Shown here piece by piece: positions 43,701 to 52,836 of a stretch of DNA of 64,000 nucleotides. Under the pieces are notes generated by a model. It saw only the letters and a list, made by a program, of their open reading frames with translations. It made no database searches and was not told where the DNA came from. The position numbers and the translations under genes were made by a program. Origin of the DNA: Scytonema millei VB511283 (GTDB lineage Bacteria > Cyanobacteriota > Cyanobacteriia > Cyanobacteriales > Chroococcidiopsidaceae); contig NZ_JTJC03000011.1 in assembly GCF_000817735.3 (NCBI RefSeq), forward strand, positions 31,809 through 95,808. The letters are read 5' to 3'. Position 1 is the stretch's first letter; the number at the start of each line of letters is the position of its first letter.

Positions 43701-44461
43701 GGCGCAGTGCGATCGCGTAAATAAACCCCTAAAGCAATGAATAGAATGATGAAAATTGTGCCAATTCCAAGGGGACTGGGGAGCCAGAAAATAGTTTCTA
43801 TATGATTAATTTGTCCTGGTTGCAGTCGCCATATCAACTGATTCCCCTGTTTCTTGGCGGGAATGGCGTTTTCTGCCTTCTCAATGCTGCGTCCTCCCCA
43901 AGGGGCATTGAGGCTGAATTCAAAATCTAAAATCGAAGTGGGGTTAATGGCGAGATTAGTGTTTGTGGAAATTAGGGAGAGCGATCGCAAGTCTAAGTCG
44001 AAACTCAACCGATTTCTCACTAACAATAAAAAATTATTTTGCTTCAAGCTCAATTGAGACTCAATGGGTGGCAAATCTGTTTCTGTTAAATTATTTGGAT
44101 TTTCCTTGTCAATATAGTGGAAAAATGCATTAAATTTTTCTGTTAAGTCCGCTCCATTTTTAAACGGAATTGTGACTGTAACTTCTCGATTAGATCGCCG
44201 CTTGGCTTTTCCGTGCAATTGCTTGACGCGACGTTCGATGCTGTCAAGCCAAGTCTTTACCGAATCACCACTCAAACTCATCAGCCGTTCGTCTAGCTGG
44301 ATGTGCTGCACGATTTCACCGTAGTTGGGACTGTCAAAATTCACTCCGACTTGATACTGGACGCAGCCAGAAAGTAATAAAGACGACAACAGCACGATTC
44401 CTAATAGGCGCAACTGTCCGATAATTTTCCTAGCTGATGCCATCAAGATCGATAGTTTCAC
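43640..44461 (-). CDS. DUF3153 lipoprotein
   Basis: A 273-residue lipoprotein (signal LRLLGIVLLSSLLLSGC, Cys near residue 33), followed by VQYQVGVNFDSPNYGEIVQH, the start of the cyanobacterial DUF3153 family. One C-terminal membrane helix (PLGIGTIFIILFIALGVYL) lies near residues 230-248, so the protein is anchored at both ends. Start ATG 44461 (an internal ATG at about residue 7 is possible). The tail after LRDRTAPTLGG (SREQGRAGSREQGAV) is encoded by a GGAGCAG heptamer tract, a repeat-derived extension. Function unknown. Confidence 0.8.
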   Translation of the reverse strand: MKLSILMASARKIIGQLRLLGIVLLSSLLLSGCVQYQVGVNFDSPNYGEIVQHIQLDERLMSLSGDSVKTWLDSIERRVKQLHGKAKRRSNREVTVTIPFKNGADLTEKFNAFFHYIDKENPNNLTETDLPPIESQLSLKQNNFLLLVRNRLSFDLDLRSLSLISTNTNLAINPTSILDFEFSLNAPWGGRSIEKAENAIPAKKQGNQLIWRLQPGQINHIETIFWLPSPLGIGTIFIILFIALGVYLRDRTAPTLGGSREQGRAGSREQGAV

Positions 44462-44655
44462 AGATCCCCCTCCGAATACTCTGGCGCGTTAGCAAAACTG
44501 AACGAAGTTATCGCTCTTATTTCTCTTATTTATTGATATCATCTATTGCCGATCGCATGATGATGTAGCATTTTTACGTGATTTTTGAGACACCTAACTA
44601 TAGAGCGTTTCAATTGCAATCGGATTTTCCAAATGACCAATGACAAATGACCAAC

Positions 44656-45192
44656 CTAAAAGCCCCACCAAATCAAAGCACCAAGGGTTAGGGCGATCGC
44701 GAATAGGGCAACAATGATAAAACGATTGTCTTTCGTGTTGATTTTGCTCAGATCTTCAAATTCGCGCGTTGGTTCTGGCTGGGGCGATCGCTGGCGATTA
44801 TCGCTCTTGATGCTCAGTTTTATTTGCGACTCATTATCTGATATTGCCCCCAGATCGGGAATTTGAGTCATCCATTCGGCGGGGCGTTGCAACTGCGGTG
44901 CTTGCAGAATATATAGTAGCCGCCGTCCTTGCTTATTAATTTCATAGTGGGGATGACGTTTGAGCTGTTCGCATAAAGCGATCGCCTCTTGTCTTTGTCC
45001 GGCAGCTTCGTAAGCATTGACTAGCCATAGCTGCACTTCACCGCCCTGGCGACTGTTACGGTTAGCTAAGGCGCTAGCCTTTTCTAAGTGTTGTACGGCT
45101 TGGCGGTACTGTCCCCGCTCAAAAGTTGCTAACCCTGCTTTGTACTCAGTCTTGACAATTTCTTGGGATTGGGAACTCACGTTTGATTGCAT
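44656..45192 (-). CDS. TPR protein with C-terminal membrane anchor
   Basis: About 178 residues from ATG 45192, chosen because GAAAGAGAG lies just upstream; ATG 45222 or 45255 would add 10 or 21 residues. Two tetratricopeptide-like repeats (YKAGLATFERGQYRQAVQHL and VQLWLVNAYEAAGQRQEAIA) are followed by the conserved GRRLLYILQAPQLQRPAEWM block, a disordered segment and a C-terminal helix (FIIVALFAIALTLGALIWWG). It is likely a membrane-tethered scaffold; partner unknown. Related proteins are common in cyanobacteria. Confidence 0.78.
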   Translation of the reverse strand: MQSNVSSQSQEIVKTEYKAGLATFERGQYRQAVQHLEKASALANRNSRQGGEVQLWLVNAYEAAGQRQEAIALCEQLKRHPHYEINKQGRRLLYILQAPQLQRPAEWMTQIPDLGAISDNESQIKLSIKSDNRQRSPQPEPTREFEDLSKINTKDNRFIIVALFAIALTLGALIWWGF

Positions 45193-45396
45193 GAATCTCT
45201 CTTTCTCGATTGTGTCACTCATGGGTAGCTTAACGACATCTGACTTAAGTAACAATTTTACGCAGCATTAATCGCCATAATTATTTAAAATTTTAGATAG
45301 TGGGCTGAAATATCGGGAACATACAGGCAACAACGCAGCATCAGAGTTTTTAGACTGCCGATCGCGCTTGGACAATTAAGCCTTACCAAAAATCTT

Positions 45397-45894
45397 ATGG
45401 TTTTGGATATGAAAAAAATAATCGAGGTTCCACACAAATATATTTCAAACAAATATACAAGCTGGGTCAACTGGGGTAGAGTCGCTTGCTCAACTGTTGC
45501 GCTTTTATCTTTAGGAATACCATTAGTCAATCCGACACCCGCATCTGCCCAATCTACGATTATTATCAATGGTGGTGGGAGCTATCCCAATGGCACCTAT
45601 CATAGAAGGAACCAGCCACAGTCTGCTCCTTACATCTACGGTAGTCCTATTCCCTCACCCATTCCAGTTAATCCAGCAACGGGGATGACTCCTAGATCCT
45701 CCGATCGCTATTTCGATCGTTATCCCGATTCTGCTCCGAACGGAGACCAAAATATCACGATTATTAATGTCGATCGCTCGTATGACCGATATCCACACGA
45801 TCGATATCCAAATGAAGTGGAGTATCCAAGAGTACGTACTATAGAAGTTATACCCGCTCCCCCAATCCCAAATGGACTCGATCCTTACAGATAA
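45397..45894 (+). CDS. Secreted Pro/Asn/Tyr-rich hypothetical protein
   Basis: A 165-residue protein with a signal peptide (WGRVACSTVALLSLGIPLVN, cleavage near ASAQS at about residue 52). The mature part is rich in Pro, Asn, Tyr, Asp and Arg (DRYFDRYPDSAPNGD, DRSYDRYPHDRYPNE) and probably unstructured. Several DR(Y) pairs come from GATCGC/GATCG sites, a HIP1-derived bias. No domain recognised. It resembles other small exported cyanobacterial proteins of unknown role. Start ATG 45397; ATG 45409 (MKKIIEV) is an alternative. Confidence 0.65.
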   Translation: MVLDMKKIIEVPHKYISNKYTSWVNWGRVACSTVALLSLGIPLVNPTPASAQSTIIINGGGSYPNGTYHRRNQPQSAPYIYGSPIPSPIPVNPATGMTPRSSDRYFDRYPDSAPNGDQNITIINVDRSYDRYPHDRYPNEVEYPRVRTIEVIPAPPIPNGLDPYR

Positions 45895-45959
45895 GCTGTT
45901 GGCGATCGCGCAGTGTCAAACAGTAAACTGAGACGATCGCTCGTGCGATCGCCTGCACA

Positions 45960-46853
45960 TTAGTAAGTATATTCAGAAGCAACGATCATCGAACCGATAC
46001 CTACGTCAGTGAACACTTCTAGTAGAAGGGCGTGGGGGATGCGACCGTCGATAATGTGAGCTGCACGTACTCCCTGGGCAAGCGATCGCACGCAGCATTT
46101 AACTTTGGGAATCATCCCGCCACCGACAACACCAGCAGCGATTAAATCTCGCGCCTCTTGAATATCCAATCTAGGTAGTAACGTTGAAGGATCTTTGTAG
46201 TCCTTGAGAATTCCGGCTGTATCTGTCAGTAAAATCAATTTTTCTGCTCCCAGGGCTGCGGCGAGTTCTCCTGCTACAGTATCGGCATTGATGTTGTATG
46301 CCTGTCCGTTTTCGTCTGCCGCTACGCTGGATACGACCGGGATATAACCTTCTTTGAGTAGGGAATTCAACAGCCGCACGTCCATACTCGTAACTTCTCC
46401 TACAAAACCAATCCCCTCACGACCTTCAGGACGGGCTGTAATTAAGTTAGCATCTTTACCGCATAGCCCAATTGCCGAACCACCAGCACGGTTAATCAGA
46501 GAAACTAGTTCCTTGTTCACCCTGCCGACCAAAACCATTTCTACCACATCCATTGTCGGCGCATCCGTTACCCGCAGTCCGTGCTTGAATTGCGGTTCGA
46601 TGCCGAGTTTATCTAACCAACTATTAATTTCCGGACCCCCGCCGTGAACTACGACAAGGCGCACTCCCACGGAAGTTAAAAACACGATATCGCGGATCAC
46701 TTTATCTTTCAGGGAGCTTTCTTTCATCGCTGCGCCGCCATACTTGACGACGACGATTCGTCCGGCAAATTTTTGGATGTAGGGTAGTGCTTCGCTGAGA
46801 ATTCTTACCCGCGTAGCTTCAGTTTCTCTAATGTACTCGCTCTCGTTGCTCAT
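45960..46853 (-). CDS. argB: Acetylglutamate kinase
   Basis: A 297-residue kinase phosphorylating N-acetylglutamate, the committed step of arginine synthesis. Motifs are [10 protein letters not shown] (about residues 36-45), [10 protein letters not shown] (about 68-77) and [19 protein letters not shown] near the C-terminus. The N-terminal helix ([20 protein letters not shown]) is present. The enzyme is a hexamer in cyanobacteria, inhibited by arginine and relieved by the PII protein. The C-terminus ([11 protein letters not shown]) is typical. Isolated gene; repeats lie upstream. Confidence 0.95.
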   Translation of the reverse strand: MSNESEYIRETEATRVRILSEALPYIQKFAGRIVVVKYGGAAMKESSLKDKVIRDIVFLTSVGVRLVVVHGGGPEINSWLDKLGIEPQFKHGLRVTDAPTMDVVEMVLVGRVNKELVSLINRAGGSAIGLCGKDANLITARPEGREGIGFVGEVTSMDVRLLNSLLKEGYIPVVSSVAADENGQAYNINADTVAGELAAALGAEKLILLTDTAGILKDYKDPSTLLPRLDIQEARDLIAAGVVGGGMIPKVKCCVRSLAQGVRAAHIIDGRIPHALLLEVFTDVGIGSMIVASEYTY

Positions 46854-47773
46854 GAATTGCTTCCAGAACGCAAATAAATACTCGATAAGAGTGCAGTTTA
46901 AAAGAGTTTGCGTTTTGCCACAATCTCAGAAATAACAGTTTTGTCATTCGTCATTTGTTGTTGGTTGACGGTTGACGGTTGACGGTTGACGGTTGACAGT
47001 GACTAGTGGCTAGTGACTAGAATTACTCCCTTGTCTCCCCCCTCTCCCTTGTCTCCCTTGTCTCCCTGATGATTTTAGACATTCATCCCGGATGCGGTTT
47101 TATCTCGTCCTACCCGTACTGGGAACTGAGATGAAAGTTGGCGACCATCGTTTCACCCTCACTTGTTGATAAATGATAACTGATAACTGAAATTAGTAAA
47201 GATTAGTTGCAGGAAATGTGTTTTTCCAGTCGTTAGTAGTATCTTACAAATAGAAGCTTTCTATAGCTTCTGTGGCAGATAAACAGCCAAAAGTCCGATA
47301 GATCAACTGAGTTAAGAGGTAAAAGAAGCTGTTTTACTATCTGTCCGACCGACCGACAGCAACACCCAACTCGAACGCTGATATTTCCTCCTAGTTGAAA
47401 ACAGAGGGCAATGTAACCGACGATCTAACCTTCCTCCGAACAGGAATTGCGATCGGTGCAACCCCAGATAGGATTACAAACATGAGGAAATCGCTAAGCA
47501 AGTAGATGCTTGGGTGTTGTTGTTTTGAAATCCAAAAATAATTGAGAGACCGAAACTGGGATAGTCGAAACGTTGAACTAGGTTAGGTTTCCCGTACTCC
47601 CAATATTGCAGATATCCGTACAGAATTTTAACCGACTTTCCACTGATATTTTCAGTTCGGTAATCATCATTTCAGCATTCATAAAAACCGAATTTCTTAG
47701 AACTTTCTACACCAGTAAGATAAGAAGCAAGAACACGGAAAACAAACTAAAAGCAATCAATTAAGGTGTAGAT
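46854..47773. other. Intergenic region upstream of hsp20
   Basis: 920 bases between divergent argB and hsp20. Heptamer tracts (GTTGACG)x5 and TCTCCCTTGTCT-type units fill 46965-47070. From 47200 to 47773 the sequence is unique and contains a near-palindrome CTGTCCGACCGACCGACAG at 47341-47359. No CIRCE element (TTAGCACTC-n9-GAGTGCTAA) was found. No reading frame of note. A long hsp20 leader is possible. Confidence 0.45.
46965..47070. repeat. STRR tracts upstream of argB
   Basis: (GTTGACG)n with GTTGACA, GTGGCTAGTGACTAG, then (TGTCTCCC)-type units. Confidence 0.85.
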
Positions 47774-48217
47774 ATGGTATTAGTTCGCTGGAATCCTTGG
47801 CAAGAAATGAATACTCTGCAACGTCAAATCGATCGCTTATTTGAAGATTCATTTGCATCTAATTCTGTAGCGAATGGTAACATAGCCAAAATGCCAGCCG
47901 CAGAAATTTCTGAAACTGAAGATGCCGTCTACCTCAAACTAGAAGTACCTGGAATGGAAGCTAAAGACTTAGACGTGCAAGTTACAGAAGCATCTGTTTA
48001 CGTTAGTGGCGATCGCAAGTCTGAAACTAAGCAGGAAGACAACGGCAAGACTCGCAGCGAATTTTACTACGGTAAGTTTCAGCGTGTCATTCCTTTGCCA
48101 GCACGGATTCAAAACACCAATGTTACCGCAGAATATAAAAATGGCATTTTGAATCTGACTCTCCCCAAGACTACGGCAGAAAAAAATAAAGTTGTCAAAG
48201 TCAATTTAGAGGGATAA
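47774..48217 (+). CDS. hspA: Small heat-shock protein Hsp20/HspA
   Basis: A 147-residue alpha-crystallin chaperone that binds unfolding proteins under heat or light stress. The N-terminus MVLVRWNPWQEMNTLQRQ and alpha-crystallin domain (about 45-140; AEISETEDAVYLKLEVPGM, and AEYKNGILNLTLPK with the conserved G-x-L) are typical of cyanobacterial HspA, whose C-terminal tail is short. AAGGTG lies 7 bases ahead of the ATG. A clear terminator follows at 48295. The native upstream region is about 700 bases long. Confidence 0.94.
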   Translation: MVLVRWNPWQEMNTLQRQIDRLFEDSFASNSVANGNIAKMPAAEISETEDAVYLKLEVPGMEAKDLDVQVTEASVYVSGDRKSETKQEDNGKTRSEFYYGKFQRVIPLPARIQNTNVTAEYKNGILNLTLPKTTAEKNKVVKVNLEG

Positions 48218-48294
48218 GCAACAAGGGAGTAAGAGATTTCTTCTTGCTCCACATTTGCACTTTTTTCTGTCTATAAAATCACAGAATTAACTTG

Positions 48295-48324
48295 CCTAGC
48301 TTCACGCAGTAGCTAGGTTTTTTT
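48295..48324 (+). terminator. Rho-independent terminator after hspA
   Basis: CCTAGCT-TCACGCAGT-AGCTAGG followed by seven T, 78 bases past the hspA stop. Confidence 0.85.
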
Positions 48325-48402
48325 GCGCTCGAGAGTTACGCAATTGAAGCATCGAGATCTCGATCCCCCCTAATCATCCCCAAAAAGGGAAGAATTTGTC
48401 GT

Positions 48403-48440
48403 TTTGACTTTTGACTTTTGACTTTTGACTTTTGACTTCC
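48403..48440. repeat. STRR tract (TTTTGAC)n
   Basis: Five copies of TTTTGAC, the complement of the GTCAAAA unit inserted in livM. It lies in the 302-base gap between hspA and the NTF2-like gene, which otherwise holds only the hspA terminator. Confidence 0.9.
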
Positions 48441-48519
48441 TGATGTCTCTACAGATAGAGGTCGCTGCCTTGACAAAAGTTAATAATTTTCAGAACGGAA
48501 GTTATAGGAGTTCAGCAAA

Positions 48520-48915
48520 ATGACGAGTGAAATCGCCGATCGCTTCATGCAGACGCTACAGCAAATCGAAGCTAGTGGCGATGTAGAACCACTAGTTGAG
48601 ATGTTTGCCGAGGATGCAGAATCGATTAACCTAGCAATGGTAGAACCACTCAGGGGAAAGGACGGCGCGCGTCGATTTTGGCAAAAGTATCTCTCAGTAT
48701 TCGATCGCATTCACTCTGATTTTACCCATGTCACCGCAGATAGCAAAACTGCCGTCATGGAGTGGCGATCGCAAGGGACTTTATCCAATGGCGAAGACGT
48801 ACACTATCGAGGTGTCAGCATTATTGAAATTGACAATGGATTAGTACAAGCCTTCCGCACCTACTACGATTCAGCTGTATTTCTGCCTACAGGTGCAAAG
48901 CAAGCACAGAGATAA
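48520..48915 (+). CDS. NTF2/SnoaL-like protein
   Basis: A 131-residue single-domain protein of the NTF2/SnoaL cone fold. Blocks are IEASGDVEPLVEMFAEDAES (about 16-35), PLRGKDGARRFWQKY and YRGVSIIEIDNGLVQAFRTY near the C-terminus. Members are small-molecule isomerases, ketosteroid-like enzymes or binding domains; active-site residues cannot be assigned by eye. ATG 48520 follows AGGAGTTCAGCAAA, a good ribosome site. The nuclease gene starts 50 bases later on the same strand. Confidence 0.82.
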   Translation: MTSEIADRFMQTLQQIEASGDVEPLVEMFAEDAESINLAMVEPLRGKDGARRFWQKYLSVFDRIHSDFTHVTADSKTAVMEWRSQGTLSNGEDVHYRGVSIIEIDNGLVQAFRTYYDSAVFLPTGAKQAQR

Positions 48916-48965
48916 TTGAGAGGTGATTAAAATGAAACAGCATCGATTTGCAAATCATCTAACTC

Positions 48966-49652
48966 ATGCCATCCGAGATTCAGCTGTTACCTAGCATTCA
49001 TGCCAAATCCGTGCGGGAGAATGGTAAGCAATATTACTTAAGTACAAATGGCGATCGCCTTCCTAGTGTTTCTACCATCCTCAACGCCACAAAACCTCAA
49101 GCAGATCGAGATAGACTATTTAATTGGAAACAGCGTGTTGGTGTAGAAACCGCAAATCAAATCTCCTCCACCGCCAGCCGTCGCGGTACGCAGACGCACA
49201 AATACATTCAGCGGTACTTGCAAGGTGAAGATATATCTTGTTCTGAAGCCAGCCGTCCTTACTGGGAAAGTATCGCACCAGTCTTGCAAGAAATTGATGT
49301 CGTCAGGTTAATTGAAGGCGCAGTTTTTCACTCAGAGTTGAAATATGCTGGAATTGTAGACTGCGTTGCCAGTTATCGAGGTGTACCTTGTGTCTGTGAA
49401 TGGAAAACAGCAGATCGACCCAAAAGAACCCTCGAACGGCTATTTGATTATCCTTTGCAGTTAGCAGCATATTTAGGTGCAGTCAATCACTATTATCGCG
49501 ACTATGGAATTCAGTTAAATCGCGCCTTAATTGTTATCGCAATTCCCCAAACGCCAGCGGAAGTATTTTGGTTTGAACCAGAAGCGATCGCCTCTTATTG
49601 GCAACAATGGCAACAGCGCGTCACTTTATATTGGCAGCTAATGAGAAAATAA
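48966..49652 (+). CDS. PD-(D/E)XK nuclease (MGME1-like exonuclease)
   Basis: A 228-residue predicted DNA exonuclease. The PD-(D/E)XK core is Asp132 in YAGIVDCVASYRG, Glu145 and Lys147 in VCEWKTAD, and Gln165 in YPLQLAAYLGA. An upstream helix has SRRGTQTHKYIQRY (about 71-84), where the His is conserved. The layout matches MGME1-type and phage single-strand exonucleases. Host function unknown (DNA repair or foreign DNA). ATG 48966 has no clear Shine-Dalgarno; a 20-codon frame from 48932 with GAGGTG ahead of it overlaps the start. Confidence 0.8.
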   Translation: MPSEIQLLPSIHAKSVRENGKQYYLSTNGDRLPSVSTILNATKPQADRDRLFNWKQRVGVETANQISSTASRRGTQTHKYIQRYLQGEDISCSEASRPYWESIAPVLQEIDVVRLIEGAVFHSELKYAGIVDCVASYRGVPCVCEWKTADRPKRTLERLFDYPLQLAAYLGAVNHYYRDYGIQLNRALIVIAIPQTPAEVFWFEPEAIASYWQQWQQRVTLYWQLMRK

Positions 49653-49785
49653 TTGTCATTAGTCATTAGTCATTTGTGACTAACGAACATTTGGTTTGCT
49701 AATTATGTCTTTAGATAGAAGTATTTACAGTGACATCATAACTAAAACTAACGAGGGAGAACTGCTTGTCACAATTTTGACATCT

Positions 49786-49808
49786 AACTGTTGACTTTTG
49801 ACTTTTCT
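49786..49808. repeat. Short STRR tract (TTTTGAC)n before the DoxX gene
   Basis: Two to three copies of TTTTGAC directly in front of the DoxX start. Confidence 0.7.
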
Positions 49809-50267
49809 ATGAACTCAAGTACCAGTCAGCCCAATCGACGCAAAGAGATTTTCCGAGGCATTCTGGCTGTATCAATTATTATTGTAGGAACGACTCATTT
49901 TCTCAAACCATTAGAATACGCTAAGATTGTTCCGCCTCAACTACCTAATCCCGTCGAACTAGTTTATATCAGCGGTTTTTTTGAAATTTTGGGTGGGATT
50001 GGTTTGTTAATTCCCTTTATTAGCGTTGCTGCGGCTTGGGGGCTGATTATTTTATTTATTGCTGTCTTTCCCGCCAACATTTATTTGGCAACTCACAGCG
50101 ATATTGTCATTGAAGGCATTCCTCATAGTCCGATTATGTATTGGGTGAGGTTGCCATTACAAGCAGTTTTAATTGCTTGGGCATGGTGGTATACTCGTAA
50201 ACCAGAAGCGCAACCAGGGGCAAAAAGTTTTGTCTCTGGTACAGAAAAGTTAGTCAGTCGCGATTAA
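49809..50267 (+). CDS. DoxX-like membrane protein
   Basis: About 152 residues from ATG 49809 (a TTG at 49791 lies in repeat sequence). Four hydrophobic helices: FRGILAVSIIIVGTTHFLKP, then YISGFFEILGGIGLLIPFIS, a third, and LPLQAVLIAWAWWYTRKP. The pattern fits DoxX/DoxD-like quinone-related membrane proteins. Function in cyanobacteria not known; such proteins are linked to redox or oxidative stress. It follows the nuclease by 156 bases and is followed by GTTAACG heptamers and the thioredoxin gene. Confidence 0.72.
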   Translation: MNSSTSQPNRRKEIFRGILAVSIIIVGTTHFLKPLEYAKIVPPQLPNPVELVYISGFFEILGGIGLLIPFISVAAAWGLIILFIAVFPANIYLATHSDIVIEGIPHSPIMYWVRLPLQAVLIAWAWWYTRKPEAQPGAKSFVSGTEKLVSRD

Positions 50268-50284
50268 ATTGGTAATGGATAGTT

Positions 50285-50399
50285 GTTGGTTAACGGTTAA
50301 CGGTTAACGGTTGACGGCAACTACTCTCTGACAACTTTGTACAGACGTTACATATAAAGTCTGTACACTGATAACTGATAACTGACAACTGACAACTGT
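50285..50399. repeat. STRR tracts before the thioredoxin-TPR gene
   Basis: (GTTAACG)x3, GTTGACG, then (CTGATAA)x2 and (CTGACAA)x3 running up to the ATG. No ribosome site is distinguishable from the repeat. Confidence 0.88.
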
Positions 50400-51221
50400 A
50401 TGGGACGATCGATTGAAGTAAATCAAAATAATTTTGCCACTGAGGTTATCGAGCGATCGCAACAACAACTCGTTTTAGTCGATTTTTTTGCTCAATGGTG
50501 CGGTCCTTGTCAGGTTCTCAAACCAATTCTCGAAAAACTTGTAGAAGAATATAACTTTACCCTGGCTAAAGTCGATATCGACAAAAACCCGGAACTAGCG
50601 CAGGCGTATCGCGTGGAAGGAGTTCCCGATGTCAAAATCTTTAGTCAAGGACAAATGCAGCCAGGATTTGTCGGCGTGCTACCAGAAGCACAAATTCGGG
50701 AATTACTAACTCAATCCGGCTTAAAATCTACTTTAGATACCGAAATAGAAGCAATCCATCTCGATCGCACTGCTGGTAATATTGAAGCAGCCAAGCGACG
50801 CTTCCGCGAACTAATCGAACTCTATCCCCAAAATCCCAAATTAGCGATCGCTGCCGCAGAGTTTTTAATTGGAATTGGTAGTTTAGAATCGGCAGAAAAA
50901 TTGCTGGCAGCAGTACCTTCTGGTAGTCGAGACTACGATGCGAAAGTACGAACGCTGCGAGAGTTGATGCAGTGGCAGCATCAAGCAGCACAGCTCGTAC
51001 CAGAAACAGATTTAGACCGACAATATTTGCAAGCAGCTCAATTGACTCTTAAGGGAGATTACGAATCAGCGCTATCTGTTTTACTGGCGATGGTAGAGCG
51101 CGATCGCAAGTATCAGAATGATGCTGCTCGCAAAGCGATGATAACGATTTTTGGCTTACTAGAAGACGACCATCCCTTAACTAAGAGCTATCGCAAGCAA
51201 TTAACTTTTGCCCTTTACTAA
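50400..51221 (+). CDS. Thioredoxin-TPR protein (CnoX/YbbN-like)
   Basis: A 273-residue protein. The N-terminal thioredoxin domain (about 1-110) has the full active site FAQWCGPCQVLKP (Cys34/Cys37), and VEGVPDVKIF carries the cis-Pro. A helical TPR-like tail (about 115-270; AGNIEAAKRRFRELIELYPQ) is like E. coli YbbN/CnoX, a chaperone-redox protein that protects substrates from oxidative aggregation. Unlike E. coli CnoX, whose active site is altered, this one keeps CGPC and so may be a true oxidoreductase. The ATG lies right after a CTGACAA tract. Confidence 0.86.
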   Translation: MGRSIEVNQNNFATEVIERSQQQLVLVDFFAQWCGPCQVLKPILEKLVEEYNFTLAKVDIDKNPELAQAYRVEGVPDVKIFSQGQMQPGFVGVLPEAQIRELLTQSGLKSTLDTEIEAIHLDRTAGNIEAAKRRFRELIELYPQNPKLAIAAAEFLIGIGSLESAEKLLAAVPSGSRDYDAKVRTLRELMQWQHQAAQLVPETDLDRQYLQAAQLTLKGDYESALSVLLAMVERDRKYQNDAARKAMITIFGLLEDDHPLTKSYRKQLTFALY

Positions 51222-51422
51222 AAATCAGTTATCAGTCATCAGTTATCAGTTATCAGTTACTTCTTTTCACACACCATACACACCACCCTACTCAGTCTAA
51301 ACAAATCTCACCTTCTATGGAAAATCGGTGTAAAACATTACTAAAAAATAAAAAATGCCAAATATGACTTAGCGCAACACTATGATAAATAGCAGGGATT
51401 AATATGAACGATAGTAAATTTA

Positions 51423-51800
51423 ATGTCAGCTCAGGTAGATGCGACCGCTACACAACTGATTTTGCACATCACGCAGCGATCGCAGTGGGAACAAGCACGG
51501 AGAGACGGAATCTATCGAGGTGACACGCTCGATACGGAAGGGTTTATTCACTGCTCTACACTTGCACAAATCGTTCAAGTAGCCAATAAGTTTTTCTTCC
51601 AGCATCAAGAATTAATCGTTCTTTGTATCGATCCTCAGCGCGTGCTTGTTGAGATTAAATATGAAGAATCGGAACCCGGAGAGCAATATCCTCATATTTA
51701 CGGTTTGCTCAACATAGATGCTGTAATTAAAGTAATCGAGTTTGCACGAGGCGCAAATGGCAAATTTGAATTTCCGCCACAACTTGTGGAATTGACTTGA
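51423..51800 (+). CDS. DUF952 protein
   Basis: A 125-residue protein of the DUF952 family: LILHITQRSQWEQARRDGIY at the start, TEGFIHCSTLAQIVQVANKF in the middle and EQYPHIYGLLNIDAVIKVIE towards the end. The fold resembles ADP-ribosyl- or RNA 2'-phosphotransferase-type barrels, but no activity is established. ATG 51423. The region ahead (51225-51300) starts with (GTTATCA)n. No clear operon with the queuosine gene, which begins about 70 bases after its stop. Confidence 0.82.
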   Translation: MSAQVDATATQLILHITQRSQWEQARRDGIYRGDTLDTEGFIHCSTLAQIVQVANKFFFQHQELIVLCIDPQRVLVEIKYEESEPGEQYPHIYGLLNIDAVIKVIEFARGANGKFEFPPQLVELT

Positions 51801-51870
51801 GGAATGCCGTCTGTGCATCTTGTAATTAATTGGTGTAAGATGCCGATGCTATGAAGTTAGGGGAGTGGAG

Positions 51871-52836
51871 ATGAGTTTAGGTATACTAGATCGAGTCCGT
51901 GCAGCCGCGCAAGAAGTCGCTGCTAGGGCAAATTACGTCCGCATTGACGAGTCAAGTATTCCTGCCTATGTTGCTTCTTTGCCCATAGAACAGGCTAGTT
52001 CGCCCAAACTCGATCCCCGCTATCATTATCTTGGCGATCCGCGAGAAATTGTCGCTTATCTTCTCACGCTCAATGCAATCAACTTTGGTTCTGGCTATTT
52101 TCCCCACCTGCAAAAACGTCCTCGTCTCTCGGGTTACTTTACCATTGCCACCTCTTTGAAAGAGCGGTTTGAATCTCGTGGTGCTTTTAGAGCGCGAGAA
52201 CTTTGTCGCTTAACGCCGGAAGATTGTGCGAATATTTTCGAGCAAAATCTTACTAAACCACCAATTCGAGAGTTGATGGGGTTATTTGCCTCAGCTTGGA
52301 ATGAATTAGGACGACATCTGCTCGATCGCTATGAAGGAGATTTTGTAGGATTAGTCAATGCTGCTGACTCATCAGCCGAGCGTTTAGTAGAATTGTTGGT
52401 AAAAATGCCCCATTTTCAAGACATACAAACATATAATAATCTAGAAGTTCCATTTTACAAACGCGCTCAACTAACTGCTGCCGATTTATCAACTGCGCTA
52501 GGAAATCAAAGTTTTGGTTTTTTCAACGACTTACCACGATTGACAATTTTTGCTGACAATCTCATTCCTCACGTTTTGCGTATCGATAATGTTTTACAAT
52601 ACAAGCAAAGTTTGGCTGCCAAAATCGATGCCGAAGAATTAATTGGTGCGGGAACTGAAGAAGAAGTTGAAATCCGTGCCTGTACTATTCACGCCGCGGA
52701 GTTGATAGTCGCAGAGTTACGTCGCTTAGGGCATAAAGTTTCTGCCTTAAAATTAGACTATTTCCTTTGGAACCGCGGACAGCAACCCGAATACAAATCA
52801 CGTCCGCGCCACCGAACCCGCACGATATTTTATTAA
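51871..52836 (+). CDS. Queuosine salvage protein (DUF2419, Qng1-like)
   Basis: About 321 residues from ATG 51871 (GTG 51865 is possible; AGGGGAG lies just upstream). It belongs to the queuosine-salvage DNA-glycosylase-like family, whose characterised members release queuine from queuosine 5'-phosphate. Family blocks are VAYLLTLNAINFGSGYFPHL (about residues 60-79), LTIFADNLIPHVLRIDNVLQ and EVEIRACTIHAAELIVAEL near the end, with the acidic catalytic residue expected in LTIFADN. It could supply queuine for tRNA wobble modification. No neighbouring queuosine genes are visible. Confidence 0.88.
   Translation: MSLGILDRVRAAAQEVAARANYVRIDESSIPAYVASLPIEQASSPKLDPRYHYLGDPREIVAYLLTLNAINFGSGYFPHLQKRPRLSGYFTIATSLKERFESRGAFRARELCRLTPEDCANIFEQNLTKPPIRELMGLFASAWNELGRHLLDRYEGDFVGLVNAADSSAERLVELLVKMPHFQDIQTYNNLEVPFYKRAQLTAADLSTALGNQSFGFFNDLPRLTIFADNLIPHVLRIDNVLQYKQSLAAKIDAEELIGAGTEEEVEIRACTIHAAELIVAELRRLGHKVSALKLDYFLWNRGQQPEYKSRPRHRTRTIFY

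Noticed and set aside
46854..47773. CIRCE or other heat-shock operator before hspA
   Set aside because: No TTAGCACTC/GAGTGCTAA pair or comparable element was seen.
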